Shown piece by piece: positions 35,947 through 42,603 of a DNA stretch of 53,225 nucleotides; within the stretch, counting starts at the first letter, position 1; every line of letters begins with the position of its first letter. Made by a program: the position numbers and the translations under genes. The notes beneath the pieces are model-generated. The model made no database searches. It was not told the origin of the DNA and worked only from the letters and a program-made list of their open reading frames with translations. The stretch comes from Bacillota bacterium (GTDB lineage Bacteria > Bacillota_I > Bacilli_A > Erysipelotrichales > Erysipelotrichaceae): NCBI GenBank assembly GCA_023426935.1, contig JAEZBR010000004.1:1-53225 (forward strand), given 5' to 3'.

Positions 35947-36298
35947 TTAATGCCTCCAAGACAAGTGTGTCCTTTTCTATGCTCAGTATATGATATTTGC
36001 AATCTTTGTCAAATAGATATTCCCTCTGTTTTTTAACATTACTAATCCCTGCAATGTATGCTCCGTATATACCTTTAGGGGTAAGTATTATCATATGAAA
36101 ACTTCCATCCATTGTTTTTGTTGGAATTACAGTTGTGCTAAAGAATTGCTTTCCCTCAAAAACATCTCCTACTTTTAGGCTGGCAAACGGATTGAAGTTT
36201 ATAGTCCTATAACAGACAATGTCATGTTCAAACGGTTTTTTCTTTAAGACAGCAGAAATAATATTGGCATATTTTCGAAGTTTTATTTTTTCCGGTCA
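35939..36298 (-). pseudogene. ADP-ribosyltransferase (exotoxin type), C-terminal part
   Basis: An open frame of 118 codons (36295 down to UGA at 35941-35939), immediately after a TGA in the target duplication of the insertion sequence. It contains all catalytic elements of an R-S-E class ADP-ribosyltransferase (PF03496-like): DIVCYRTINF with the Arg at codon 30, KVGDVFEGKQFFSTTVIP with Ser-Thr-Thr at 53-55, the ILTPKGIYGAYI segment, and QREYLF with Gln90-x-Glu92, the Q-x-E form of the E-x-E motif. The piece has no start of its own near the break. Joined to the N-terminal part at 37934-38209 it makes a normal single-domain toxin of about 210 residues. Confidence 0.8.
35985..36012 (-). promoter_or_regulatory. 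Possible promoter of the proximal 60-aa gene
   Basis: TTGACA and TATACT on the minus strand with a 16-base spacer, inside the end of the ADP-ribosyltransferase frame. The same arrangement stands before the distal copy. Confidence 0.5.
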
Positions 36299-36299
36299 A
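36292..36299 (+). repeat. Target-site duplication, left copy (CCGGTCAA)
   Basis: Exact 8-bp direct repeat of the sequence at 37930-37937, abutting the insertion sequence. Eight bases is the usual duplication for ISLre2-family elements. Confidence 0.85.
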
Positions 36300-36355
36300 G
36301 TTAGTGTCAAGAAGATGTGGGAATAAATAGAAATCGATAGAGTAATCTTATTGTC

Positions 36356-36382
36356 CTAGGGTGCGTAGCACCCTAGCTTTTT
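36356..36382 (+). terminator. Insertion-sequence terminator facing inward
   Basis: CTAGGGTGC/GCACCCTAG, a perfect 9-bp stem with a GTA loop, followed on the plus strand by CTTTTT. It lies between the transposase stop and the left end, in the orientation that would stop transcription entering the element against the transposase gene. On the minus strand it has no T-run after it, though the stem could still protect the transposase mRNA end. Confidence 0.7.
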
Positions 36383-37838
36383 AGTAAGAATAATTCATGT
36401 CATAACGGAATTTATAAGAGAAGTTAAGTTTGTAATCATCACTTTCGCTTTGAGGCTCAAAGATACTGAAGTCATACTGTTCCGGGTTAATATCGATTAT
36501 ATCCTGATCATTCTTTTGATTTTCCAGGGCGGAGAAATAAATGTTTTCCAGATCCAGATCGTTACGATAATTCTGTCTCATGGAAGTGTAAGTAGGAAGA
36601 TTTAAGGAAGAGTATGCTTTAGGAACGCTACTGAACTGAGAAGCGATATCGTGACTGATGACCTGTTCCATCGCGCAGCCTATTTTTGAATCATGGTAGA
36701 TGACTTGGATCCCGTTCCAGTTCGACAGGAGATAGTCGCAATTCTGCTGGATCTTTTTTTCCTGTTGGGGACATTCAGTCAGTATCGAATCGACAACTTT
36801 TTCAAAGTCCTTTTTAAGATTGTGGTTAAGATAGTCTGCCAGGAGTTTCCGATAATTAAGATTCTTGGTTATTCGATTTACCGCTTGTAAGGCGTGGAAG
36901 CGGTCAAGTCCGTATCGTATTTTGACTTTAGGAAGTGACAGCTCCTGAACTCCACTCTTGATCCATGTAGCTCCATCTCCCAGCAGATAGATGGTCTTTA
37001 CCTTATCCAGATCGTAGCGTTGTGACAAGGCTTCCAACACCGCATCCCAAGGCTTCCAGTCTCTAGAGTCAGGTAATAACAGATACCGATTAATGAACTT
37101 ATAGCGGTTCTTTCCAATCTTTTTCCGACCTTCCAGACAAATAACAGCTTTAGTCATGATGTCTTCGTTATGGCCGGAAGCGTTCTTCTGTTGGTGAATG
37201 TATTTCTCGTCAGCCATCAGATACAGAGTGCTTGGAGTTTCCTTAAGCCGGACTGGTCTAACATGTACTGGTTTTAAGGAACGGAAGAAGTTGTAGATGC
37301 TTTGACGAGGAAGATAGTGTCGGTGCCGTACCGGATCTAAAGAGTAATGACTGTAAATTAACGACCCCAGTTCTTTTCCAACCTTAATCATCGAGTTCTC
37401 ATCCGCATAGGCTTCATAGGCATAGGAGCGGACATCCGGTGCATACTTCCACCCGCGATTAAGTCCGAACTGCCGGTCAAGATAACAGAAGATCCTTTTA
37501 CTGTCTCTTGCTTGGTAAAGAGTTCGACAATAAGTGATATTGCCATACATCGTTACGATAGTTCTTTTACGGTATTCCTTGATGTAATACTTGGCCTTAC
37601 GGTCATCGCTGTTCCGATAACGCCTATCCGCGTCTTCTAGAAACATCTTGATCATTCTTCGCCCAACTTCACCGCTCATCACACTGACCTCACTGACCAA
37701 ACTGGCAAACTTTCGGGATGTGGGATTATATCTGAAGGGTGATATGATCTCCTGCAAGCGTTCTTTCTGGGCAGGATTAAGTTGATCTAAGAGTAAAAAT
37801 ATATACTTTTCCAATTTGTCTTGTGTTAGGATATTCAT
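36381..37838 (-). CDS. ISLre2-family (UPF0236) transposase
   Basis: A 485-residue protein of the UPF0236 transposase family. An N-terminal DNA-binding region is followed by YLMADEKYIHQQ (first acidic residue), IYLLGDGATWIKSG (second Asp), YGLDRFHALQAVN, and the C-terminal GCAMEQVISHDIASQFSSVPKAYS segment that marks the family and likely supplies the last acidic residue. The full length and lack of stops suggest it is functional. A TATAAT lies about 40 nt upstream inside the right end of the element, and GAGGT precedes the ATG at a longer than normal distance. Confidence 0.93.
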   Translation of the reverse strand: MNILTQDKLEKYIFLLLDQLNPAQKERLQEIISPFRYNPTSRKFASLVSEVSVMSGEVGRRMIKMFLEDADRRYRNSDDRKAKYYIKEYRKRTIVTMYGNITYCRTLYQARDSKRIFCYLDRQFGLNRGWKYAPDVRSYAYEAYADENSMIKVGKELGSLIYSHYSLDPVRHRHYLPRQSIYNFFRSLKPVHVRPVRLKETPSTLYLMADEKYIHQQKNASGHNEDIMTKAVICLEGRKKIGKNRYKFINRYLLLPDSRDWKPWDAVLEALSQRYDLDKVKTIYLLGDGATWIKSGVQELSLPKVKIRYGLDRFHALQAVNRITKNLNYRKLLADYLNHNLKKDFEKVVDSILTECPQQEKKIQQNCDYLLSNWNGIQVIYHDSKIGCAMEQVISHDIASQFSSVPKAYSSLNLPTYTSMRQNYRNDLDLENIYFSALENQKNDQDIIDINPEQYDFSIFEPQSESDDYKLNFSYKFRYDMNYSY

Positions 37839-37929
37839 GCGATAGCTCTATACCTCTTTTCTTAACAACTAGATTATAGTGCTATCGTTTTCTTTTTTCT
37901 TCCTTTCCCACATCCATTTTACGCAAACT

Positions 37930-37937
37930 CCGGTCAA
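37930..37937 (+). repeat. Target-site duplication, right copy (CCGGTCAA)
   Basis: Second copy of the 8-bp direct repeat flanking the insertion sequence. On the minus strand it contains the TGA that stops the N-terminal toxin piece. Confidence 0.85.
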
Positions 37938-38209
37938 TCACCTCTTAACATCGCATTAAGCCTCATATAGAATTTATTAGAATCGATTTCGAATGAATTT
38001 TTTGTGTATTTTCTGATTGCACGTATTTCATACTTAGTCAGATCCTCTGCCCATCTCTGATATTCTTTTTGTAGTACTAAAACAACTTCAGACGTTCTTA
38101 ATGGCTTAAAACTATCGACCATCATTGATTGATTGATTCTATGACTGCCATTCGATTGTTTCAAAACCCTGTTTTTATGGGTACCTTGATTCGACTTATC
38201 GTTATTCAT
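37934..38209 (-). pseudogene. ADP-ribosyltransferase (exotoxin type), N-terminal part
   Basis: A 91-codon piece from ATG 38209 (GGAG 8 nt upstream) to a UGA in the target duplication. After a basic, Asn/Ser-rich leader of about 35 residues comes RWAEDLTKYEIRAIRKYT, then NKFYMRLNAMLRGD, the helical start of ADPrib_exo_Tox domains (tryptophan, then L-T-x-x-E-x-x-A-I-x-x-Y-T and N-x-x-L-R). Removing the insertion sequence and one duplication joins it in the same frame to the catalytic piece at 36295, but with the UGA still between LRGD and PEKIK. No signal peptide is visible, so the toxin was cytoplasmic or secreted by another route. Confidence 0.78.
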
Positions 38210-38325
38210 CGTTCAGGCTCCATAAAACAGGAAATCCTTTTTAAGTTTGGGTATACTTACTAGTTTTAGATTTTTTTCTTGCATATACCTTGATACGCAA
38301 GTAAATAGACTATTCCTAGAAGACC

Positions 38326-38354
38326 ACAAAAAAAGACAAACCAACGTTTATCTT
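38326..38354 (-). terminator. Terminator after the tRNA genes
   Basis: On the minus strand AAGATAAAC, loop GTTG, GTTTGTCTT (one G-T pair) followed by TTTTTTTG, 5 nt after the tRNA-Ser end. Confidence 0.65.
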
Positions 38355-38358
38355 CTTT

Positions 38359-38446
38359 TGGCGGAGGACGCGAGATTCGAACTCGCGGTAGCTTTCACTA
38401 CGCCGCCTTTCCAAGACGGTGCCATAAACCACTCGGCCAATCCTCC
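38359..38446 (-). tRNA. tRNA-Ser (anticodon GGA)
   Basis: 88 nt including an encoded CCA. The acceptor stem pairs GGAGGAT with the GTCCTCC end, the anticodon loop reads CTTGGAAAG with anticodon GGA (decodes UCC/UCU), a long variable arm of class II follows, and the T loop GTTCGAATC is present. It is co-transcribed downstream of tRNA-Leu. Confidence 0.95.
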
Positions 38447-38467
38447 AAGGATCTGAATTTTTATAAA

Positions 38468-38551
38468 TGGTGCCCGAGGACGGACTCGAACCGTCATGGA
38501 TTAACCGATGGATTTTGAGTCCATTGCGTCTACCAATTTCACCACTCGGGC
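38468..38551 (-). tRNA. tRNA-Leu (anticodon CAA)
   Basis: 84 nt with encoded CCA. GCCCGAG pairs with CTCGGGC, the anticodon stem ATGGA/TCCAT surrounds CTCAAAA giving anticodon CAA (decodes UUG), there is a class II variable arm and a GGTTCGAGTCC T arm. It is the first of the two-tRNA unit; tRNA-Ser follows after 21 nt. Confidence 0.95.
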
Positions 38552-38562
38552 AACGCTTAAAT

Positions 38563-38591
38563 ATTCTACAATACCGTTTTTGATTATGCAA
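38563..38591 (-). promoter_or_regulatory. Promoter of the tRNA unit
   Basis: On the minus strand TTGCAT and TAGAAT with a 17-base spacer, 11 nt before the tRNA-Leu 5' end. It stands back to back with the promoter of the CCA-adding enzyme gene. Confidence 0.65.
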
Positions 38592-38600
38592 GCCTTGAAG

Positions 38601-38606
38601 TATAAT
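38601..38606 (+). promoter_or_regulatory. -10 element of the CCA-adding enzyme gene (leaderless?)
   Basis: TATAAT is only 6 nt before the chosen ATG at 38613, so transcription would start at or next to the start codon. TTGATT (38580-38585, 15-base spacer) is a possible -35. No ribosome site precedes the ATG. Confidence 0.5.
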
Positions 38607-38612
38607 AAAGCT

Positions 38613-39791
38613 ATGACAATTACCATTCCCAATGCGGTTCAAGCCTTACTTGACCTACTTAACGAAAATAACTACCTGGCGTATCTGGTCGGTGGGTGTT
38701 TAAGAGATGCTTTACTGGGAATTCCCTTACATGATTACGATATCACGACCGATGCGACGCCGATGCAGATGAAAGAAATCTTCAAAAATGAACGCTGTTT
38801 CGCTACCGGAGAGACACATGGGACTTTAACGGTGCTTAAAGATAATTTACCGGTTGAAATAACGACTTTCCGTAGCGAAGGAAATTATTCTGACCATCGT
38901 CATCCCGATAAAGTGACCTTTGTGAGAAACTTAAAAGAAGACTTAAGCCGCCGGGATTTCACCATTAACGCTTTAGCCTATAACCCCAAAGAAGGTCTGA
39001 TCGATCTTTTTAATGGAGAAAAAGATTTAAAGAGTCACTTGATCCGTTGTATCGGGAAACCCGAAGAGAGATTTGAAGAAGATGCCTTAAGGATCCTTAG
39101 AGGATTACGGTTTAGTGCTCAGTTAGGTTTTACGATTGAAGAAGAAACTAAACAAGCGATGCTGGAATTAAAAGGTCTTCTGAATTATTTATCGATGGAA
39201 AGAATTAGAGAAGAAATCTTACGCTTGTTAGTAGGTAAGCAAGCTCAAAGGGTGATCAAAGAGGAAAAAGAGATCTTAAAGGTTGTTTTACCGGAAGTGA
39301 ATTTTGAGCAGAAAACCGAGTTAGATAAACTACCTCAGGAAGCGTTATTCCGCTTCGCATACTTAATTGAGGAACTGCCGAAAGAAACGGTTCGTAAAAT
39401 TACTTACCGATTCAAGTTTTCCAACGAACAAAGAGATTCTTTACATGATATAACCGACTTAGCTAAAGAGCCTTTACCTCGCAATAAGTATGAATTGAAA
39501 CTATGGTTACGAGGAACTTCTGAAAAGAATGTTCAATTCGTTTTCTTACTTAAAGGTCTAAAGACGAATGTTTCTAAGGTCAATGAACTATATAATGAAA
39601 TAATGAGTAATCAAGAAATCTATCGTTTGAAAGATTTAACAGTTGACGGTAAAGACCTACTTAAGTTAGGATATGAAGGCCCGCAAATCGGCGAAGAGTT
39701 GAATAAGATCTTGGAAGCGGTCATGCGGGATAAGTTAAATAACGATAAAAAAAGTATCTACCAGTTTCTCGGAAAGGAACCTTCATGTTAG
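38613..39791 (+). CDS. cca: CCA-adding tRNA nucleotidyltransferase
   Basis: A 392-residue class II nucleotidyltransferase that adds or repairs the tRNA 3' CCA. AYLVGGCLRDALLG with HDYDITTDATP carries the metal-binding Asp-x-Asp, SRRDFTINALAYN and EDALRILRGLRFSAQLG follow as the nucleotide-template motifs. I chose the ATG at 38613 (MTITIPNAVQALLD), which matches the family start; an earlier ATG in frame would read through the tRNA-Leu gene. The end overlaps the GtrA-like gene by 7 nt. Placement next to tRNA genes is common but not required; both tRNAs already encode CCA, so repair is the likely task. Confidence 0.93.
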   Translation: MTITIPNAVQALLDLLNENNYLAYLVGGCLRDALLGIPLHDYDITTDATPMQMKEIFKNERCFATGETHGTLTVLKDNLPVEITTFRSEGNYSDHRHPDKVTFVRNLKEDLSRRDFTINALAYNPKEGLIDLFNGEKDLKSHLIRCIGKPEERFEEDALRILRGLRFSAQLGFTIEEETKQAMLELKGLLNYLSMERIREEILRLLVGKQAQRVIKEEKEILKVVLPEVNFEQKTELDKLPQEALFRFAYLIEELPKETVRKITYRFKFSNEQRDSLHDITDLAKEPLPRNKYELKLWLRGTSEKNVQFVFLLKGLKTNVSKVNELYNEIMSNQEIYRLKDLTVDGKDLLKLGYEGPQIGEELNKILEAVMRDKLNNDKKSIYQFLGKEPSC

Positions 39792-40204
39792 AAAAAATTA
39801 AACAAAAGCTTACCCCGGAATTAAAAAAGCAGATCCTACGTTATGTGATCGTCGGTTTCACGACTTTCTTCATTGACTTTGGGATCTTACATTTACTGAT
39901 CGCAATCTATGGCGATGGCTTCTATTTCATTGGAGCGGCAATCTCCTTCTCGATTGCGACCGTTTTTAACTACTTATTATCCGTCCATTATGTCTTTAAG
40001 GCTCGGAAACAGAACTTTAAGGAATTCATGATTTATTTATTGCCAACGATTGGCGGTCTATTGATCAATCAGTTAATCATGTGGTTAGGACACGGAGTTA
40101 TTAATCTACCGGTCTGGTTCACTAAGTGTGCAGCCGAGGGCGTTGTTATGGTTTACAACTTTGTGATGCGGAAACTGTTTTTGGAAGATCATTCTCACGC
40201 ATAG
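39785..40204 (+). CDS. GtrA/GtcA-like membrane flippase
   Basis: A 139-residue protein with four membrane helices and the family signature (PF04138): LRYVIVGFTTFFIDFGILHLLI, then FSIATVFNYLLSVHYVFKAR near the middle. GtrA-type proteins are thought to flip polyprenyl-phosphate-linked sugars to the outer face. It starts inside the end of cca (ATG in a 7-nt overlap). The locus lacks a glycosyltransferase here; the CsbB-like enzyme and YfhO at 21156-24817 are its natural partners. Its last 59 bases overlap the end of queH on the other strand. Confidence 0.9.
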   Translation: MLEKIKQKLTPELKKQILRYVIVGFTTFFIDFGILHLLIAIYGDGFYFIGAAISFSIATVFNYLLSVHYVFKARKQNFKEFMIYLLPTIGGLLINQLIMWLGHGVINLPVWFTKCAAEGVVMVYNFVMRKLFLEDHSHA

Positions 40205-40790
40205 AATATTCACATCCGCAATATGTCTGTTGGTATAGGTCGTTCTGATTTCTTAACTCGATACTGCGCTGCTGACCATCATGTTTCTTGAAGTCGGAGT
40301 AAAAATATTTAACGGGGGAAAACTGGGGTTCCAGTTCTTCCCCGATTTTATTTAGGACTAAGGAATTCTTTTGCCGGGAAATAGTCATGACGGTTGTGAA
40401 ATAATCAAACTGATTTTGTTTAGCATACTCATAAGCTTCCTTCATTCGCTTGCGATAACAAAGTAAACATCTTTTACCACCTTCGGGTTCCTTAGCGTAT
40501 TCTCTAAGGTCAGCCATATATTTATCATGGTCATAAGGTTGTTGAATCAATTTAACTTCTGGATATTTCTGGAGATATCTAATCAATTCAGTTAAACGGC
40601 GCTGGTACTCATCTAGAGGATAAATGTTGGAATTATTAAAGAAAAGGGTAGCTTTAAAATAAGGAGTCAGTTGTTCCAAAGGAACAGTGGCACAGACCGC
40701 ACAGCAGGTATGTAACAAAAGAGTAGGTGAATCAGCCCCAATCTTTTTTAGTTCTTCCTGACTTTTATCATAGTAATAGCTTTTCTTCAT
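40146..40790 (-). CDS. queH: Epoxyqueuosine reductase QueH
   Basis: Last step of queuosine formation: reduces epoxyqueuosine in tRNA to queuosine; the QueH (DUF208) family is the non-homologous replacement of the cobalamin enzyme QueG. The 214-residue protein shows LLHTCCAVC with paired Cys, GGKRCLLCYRKR, FTTVMTISRQKN and the terminal YCGCEYS, together the iron-sulfur and iron ligands. The start overlaps the queA stop (ATGA). It runs past YCGCEYS by about 23 residues, which overlap the convergent GtrA-like gene, so this tail may be a late extension. Confidence 0.94.
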   Translation of the reverse strand: MKKSYYYDKSQEELKKIGADSPTLLLHTCCAVCATVPLEQLTPYFKATLFFNNSNIYPLDEYQRRLTELIRYLQKYPEVKLIQQPYDHDKYMADLREYAKEPEGGKRCLLCYRKRMKEAYEYAKQNQFDYFTTVMTISRQKNSLVLNKIGEELEPQFSPVKYFYSDFKKHDGQQRSIELRNQNDLYQQTYCGCEYSMRENDLPKTVSASQSCKP

Positions 40791-41809
40791 AGGATAAGCA
40801 TAGCATCTCCGAATGAAAAAAACCGATATTTTTCGTCAACTGCATGTTGGTAGGCATTCAGAATCATTTCTCTAGACGCGAAAGCGGATACTAACATAAT
40901 TAGGGTTGATTTAGGTAAATGGAAGTTCGTGATTAACGCATCGATCGCTTTAAATTGATAACCGGGGTAAATAAAGATCGAAGTTTCATCGGTATCTTCG
41001 CGAAACATATTAAATTTCTGATAGTTCGCTTCCAAAGTTCTTACCGAGGTTGTGCCGATTGCGATGATCCGTCGTCCTTCTTTCTGGGCTTTATTTAATT
41101 TATCCGCAACTTCCTTATCGATATGGTACCACTCCGTATGCATATCGTGGGTCGTCGGATCATCTTCGTCAACCGGTCTAAAGGTTCCTAAGCCAATATG
41201 TAAAGTGACATCTAGAACTTCGATTCCTTTTTCTTTTACTTTCTGAAATAATTCTTCGGTAAAATGTAAGCCGGCTGTAGGGGCGGCGGCCGATCCTTCA
41301 ATCTTGGCATAGACCGTTTGATAACGATCCGGATCTTTCAGCTGAACTTTAATATAAGGCGGTAAGGGAACATTTCCTAGTTTATCGAGGATTTCCATAA
41401 AGACTCCGTTATAAATCATTTTTAATTTACGAACGCCTTTATTCCCAATCTCAACACATTGAGCCTTAAGCTGTCCTTCGCCGAAATCGATCATCGTGCC
41501 TAACTTAACCACTCTAGCATTCCCGACTAAACATTCCCAGATATCGCCCTCCTGTTTGAGCAATAAGACTTCAACATGCGCTTTCGTTTCTTCCTTGACT
41601 CCGAATAATCTTGCCGGAATAACTTTCGTATTATTACGAACTAAAACATCGCCAGGTTTAAGATAATCTAAAATATCATAAAAATGTTTATCTTCGTAAT
41701 GTCCGTCATTACGATCTAAGACTAGTAATCTAGAAGTTGTCCGATCCTTCAAAGGGGTCTGGGCAATCAATTCTTCCGGTAAGTTATAATCGAAATCCGT
41801 GGTTTTCAT
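40787..41809 (-). CDS. queA: tRNA preQ1 ribosyltransferase-isomerase
   Basis: Uses S-adenosylmethionine to add the epoxycyclopentane ring to preQ1 in tRNA. The 340 residues begin MKTTDFDYNLPEELIAQTPL, then DRTTSRLLVLDR, DVLVRNNTKVIPARLFG, EGSAAAPTAGLHFTEEL and TSVRTLE, all standard QueA signatures. I chose ATG 41809 by family comparison; an ORF extension to 41866 lies across a TATAAT sequence on the minus strand (about 41853), the probable promoter. It forms an operon with queH. Confidence 0.96.
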   Translation of the reverse strand: MKTTDFDYNLPEELIAQTPLKDRTTSRLLVLDRNDGHYEDKHFYDILDYLKPGDVLVRNNTKVIPARLFGVKEETKAHVEVLLLKQEGDIWECLVGNARVVKLGTMIDFGEGQLKAQCVEIGNKGVRKLKMIYNGVFMEILDKLGNVPLPPYIKVQLKDPDRYQTVYAKIEGSAAAPTAGLHFTEELFQKVKEKGIEVLDVTLHIGLGTFRPVDEDDPTTHDMHTEWYHIDKEVADKLNKAQKEGRRIIAIGTTSVRTLEANYQKFNMFREDTDETSIFIYPGYQFKAIDALITNFHLPKSTLIMLVSAFASREMILNAYQHAVDEKYRFFSFGDAMLIL

Positions 41810-41892
41810 CTTAATACCTGTGCTTTCTATGAGAATTCCGGACATATTATAGTTAAATATCGCCAAGTTTGGAAGATATAACGGTTCTTGCC

Positions 41893-41920
41893 TTGTTTAT
41901 AATCTTTAGAGCGTTATAAT
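41893..41920 (+). promoter_or_regulatory. Promoter for the lipoprotein gene
   Basis: TTGTTT and TATAAT with a 16-base spacer. The leader of about 87 nt up to ATG 42014 ends in GGAGGGGG and is long for this window; I see no riboswitch-like structure in it. Confidence 0.45.
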
Positions 41921-42013
41921 GAGTGGGCAAGTTTAGCGGTCAGATCGAAAGAAATTAGATTTGAAGGGTGAGCTTGTTTTAATTTGGGTTTCAAGATACC
42001 GGAGGGGGAAATT

Positions 42014-42574
42014 ATGAAACGCTTAGGAATTTTATTAGTCATCTTATTGGCTTTAAGTGGGTGTGCAGGCAATAAAACGACGGATGTCGATTTTTCAACC
42101 TTGATTACGGATGAGCAGGCTAAAGTGAATGTAATCTATGTTGATCAAGAAATGACCGCCCAAGAGGGTTTCCCACAATTTGTTAAGTATACTTTATCGG
42201 ATAGCGATAAATTAGCGAAACAATATGCGGAGTTTTCGGAAGATTACGATGAGGATACGATCAATGCTTGGATCAAGGTCGAGGTTGCGAAATGGCCGGC
42301 AATGAAAGAATCATATGCATCCTTACTCAAAGAATTAACCGCGGAGATTGAAAAACCAGCGAATGTTGCGACGAATAATTACTTATTCGGTTTAGAAATC
42401 GTTAAAGATGGTAAGACTTATAACTTTGAAATTTTCAAAGGTGAAGGTTCCAACATTGTTAAAGAATCGACACCGGATACGAAGAAATATTATGCAATCG
42501 ATGAAGCTAAGACGAATGAATATATTAAGATTATCGAAGATTACGGGATGACATTTACCAGTTTCGGTGAATAA
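42014..42574 (+). CDS. Predicted lipoprotein, unknown function
   Basis: A 186-residue secreted lipoprotein: MKRLGILLVILLALSGCAGN is a type II signal peptide with the lipobox LSGC, lipidated at Cys17. The rest is acidic, with no family I recognise; FSTLITDEQAKVNVIYVDQEM and a FGLEIVKDGKTYNFEIFKG strand pair suggest a small beta-rich binding domain. ATG 42014 is chosen because GGAGGGGG precedes it and the signal peptide begins there; an upstream in-frame start would bury the signal. It is a single-gene unit ending in a terminator. Confidence 0.85.
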   Translation: MKRLGILLVILLALSGCAGNKTTDVDFSTLITDEQAKVNVIYVDQEMTAQEGFPQFVKYTLSDSDKLAKQYAEFSEDYDEDTINAWIKVEVAKWPAMKESYASLLKELTAEIEKPANVATNNYLFGLEIVKDGKTYNFEIFKGEGSNIVKESTPDTKKYYAIDEAKTNEYIKIIEDYGMTFTSFGE

Positions 42575-42575
42575 T

Positions 42576-42603
42576 AAAAAACGGACAGCGATGCCCGTTT
42601 TTT
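42576..42603. terminator. Bidirectional terminator between lipoprotein gene and tgt
   Basis: AAAAAACGG (42576-42584) and CCGTTTTTT (42595-42603) form a stem that works in both directions. On the minus strand it overlaps the tgt stop codon. Confidence 0.85.

Larger units (their letters stand above)
36300..37929 (-). mobile_element. Complete ISLre2-family insertion sequence (1630 bp)
   Basis: The element carries one UPF0236-type transposase gene and has imperfect terminal inverted repeats: left AGTTAGTGTCAAGAAG then ATGTGGGAA (36299-36323), right AGTTTGCGTAAAATGG then ATGTGGGAA read inward from 37929, 19 of 25 matching. It is bracketed by the 8-bp repeat CCGGTCAA. The A at the left border is shared by repeat and duplication, so the exact border is uncertain by one base. 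The element sits inside an ADP-ribosyltransferase gene. Intact ends, target duplication and an open transposase frame suggest recent arrival. Confidence 0.9.

Noticed and set aside
35398..36012. CRISPR-like array
   Set aside because: The repetition is a two-copy gene duplication of about 280 bp units; there are no short regular repeats with unique spacers anywhere in the window.
37934..38209. The 91-codon frame as an independent intact hypothetical gene
   Set aside because: Its stop lies within the target duplication of the insertion sequence and its sequence fits the N-terminal part of the ADP-ribosyltransferase continued at 36295.
38508..38612. Longer N terminus for the CCA-adding enzyme from 38508
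   Set aside because: It would run through the tRNA-Leu gene and its promoter and does not resemble the family.
41921..42013. Riboswitch in the 90-nt leader of the lipoprotein gene
   Set aside because: No recognisable aptamer core or terminator-antiterminator pair is seen; the nearness of queuosine genes made a preQ1 element worth a look, but its short H-type pseudoknot pattern is not apparent.
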